This document shows, piece by piece, positions 6,297-6,536 of a DNA stretch of 6,536 bases (the stretch's first letter is position 1; each line of letters starts with the position of its first letter). The notes beneath the pieces are model-generated. The model was not told the DNA's origin and ran no database searches. It worked only from the letters and a program-made list of their open reading frames with translations. The stretch lies in the NCBI GenBank assembly GCA_020433785.1, contig JAGRCC010000408.1, positions 1 to 6,536 of the forward strand. Reading direction: 5' to 3'. Source of the stretch: Anaerolineae bacterium. Lineage in GTDB: Bacteria > Chloroflexota > Anaerolineae > 4572-78 > J111. Made by a program: the position numbers and the translations under genes.

Positions 6297-6536
6297 AATG
6301 CGGGCGGGTAGGCCCTTAAGCCGGGGCTTTCGGGCAAGCGGCTCGGTACTTTTGGCCCGGCCTTCCCAACGAATAGGACCACTATATCTGGCGATACCGG
6401 CCAACCAGTGGCCTATATCTTGTAGCGCTCCAAGTGCCGACTACCTTACCCCCGGCGACCGATGGGAGCGACGCCGCGACCTTGACGTGACTTATGGGCA
6501 GAGGACCTAAGTACAGTGTAAATTAAGAAAGCTTGA
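6297..6536. other. Right end of the window, no convincing gene
   Basis: Together with 6139-6220 and the REP-like repeat this makes about 400 bases without a supported gene. Open frames of 60-85 codons exist on both strands, but they cross the repeat, lack ribosome binding sites and give low-complexity Arg/Pro/Ser-rich products. TTGACG at about 6482 has no suitably spaced -10 box. I see no tRNA, terminator or further repeat here. Confidence 0.5.

Noticed and set aside
6150..6404. Minus-strand 84-codon frame with CHGEEERHS and FARNDMAEL segments
   Set aside because: These strings are the chance translation of a common dispersed DNA repeat (6221-6296), a frequent false gene call.
1..6536. A multi-gene defence, secretion or biosynthetic system
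   Set aside because: The genes are convergent or divergent single units of unrelated type, with no shared operon, mobile-island border or system hallmark gene.

Overview
The window most likely comes from a Chloroflexota (Anaerolineae-like) genome. The main hints are a secreted subtilase ending in a YLPLL-type C-terminal tail, common in secreted proteins of that phylum; a DUF3365/Tll0287-like heme sensor with HAMP, a type shared by cyanobacteria and Chloroflexota; and short palindromic repeats in the gaps. This is inference from protein style; no rRNA or other taxonomic marker is present.

Layout from left to right. A 3' fragment of a DUF2071 (YqjF-like) gene (+) enters at base 1 and ends at 480. 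It converges on a minus-strand S8 (subtilisin-like) peptidase gene at 553-2456. That gene is broken in this sequence: its start codon, ribosome binding site and signal peptide (2456 down to about 2328) are in one frame, while the prodomain, catalytic domain and CARDB-like C-terminal domain are in another. The frames meet at a run of six C (minus strand). The gap upstream holds an 82-bp MITE-like element (2510-2591) with imperfect 14-bp terminal inverted repeats and a perfect 15-bp internal hairpin. A doubtful small membrane ORF (2602-2940) follows. Next comes a convincing plus-strand gene (2945-4039) for a membrane-anchored c-type-heme sensor with HAMP and a coiled coil but no output domain.

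The gap at 4040-4278 holds a GC-rich hairpin and, on the minus strand, an open frame without a start codon that reads like a protein fragment and may be a gene remnant. The largest gene, on the minus strand (4279-6138), encodes a 619-residue protein I do not recognise. It has a large soluble region, a long helical stretch and two C-terminal membrane helices. The last 400 bases hold no convincing gene but contain a REP-like repeat (6221-6296).

No operon joins these genes: neighbours are convergent or divergent, apart from the doubtful small ORF that lies ahead of the heme sensor on the same strand. They look like independent loci for extracellular proteolysis, redox or gas sensing and an unknown membrane function. 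I see no CRISPR array, rRNA, tRNA, phage or defence module. The points most worth checking are the frame break in the peptidase, the MITE-like element, the heme sensor lacking an output domain, the possible remnant at 4130-4300 and the unrecognised 619-residue family.
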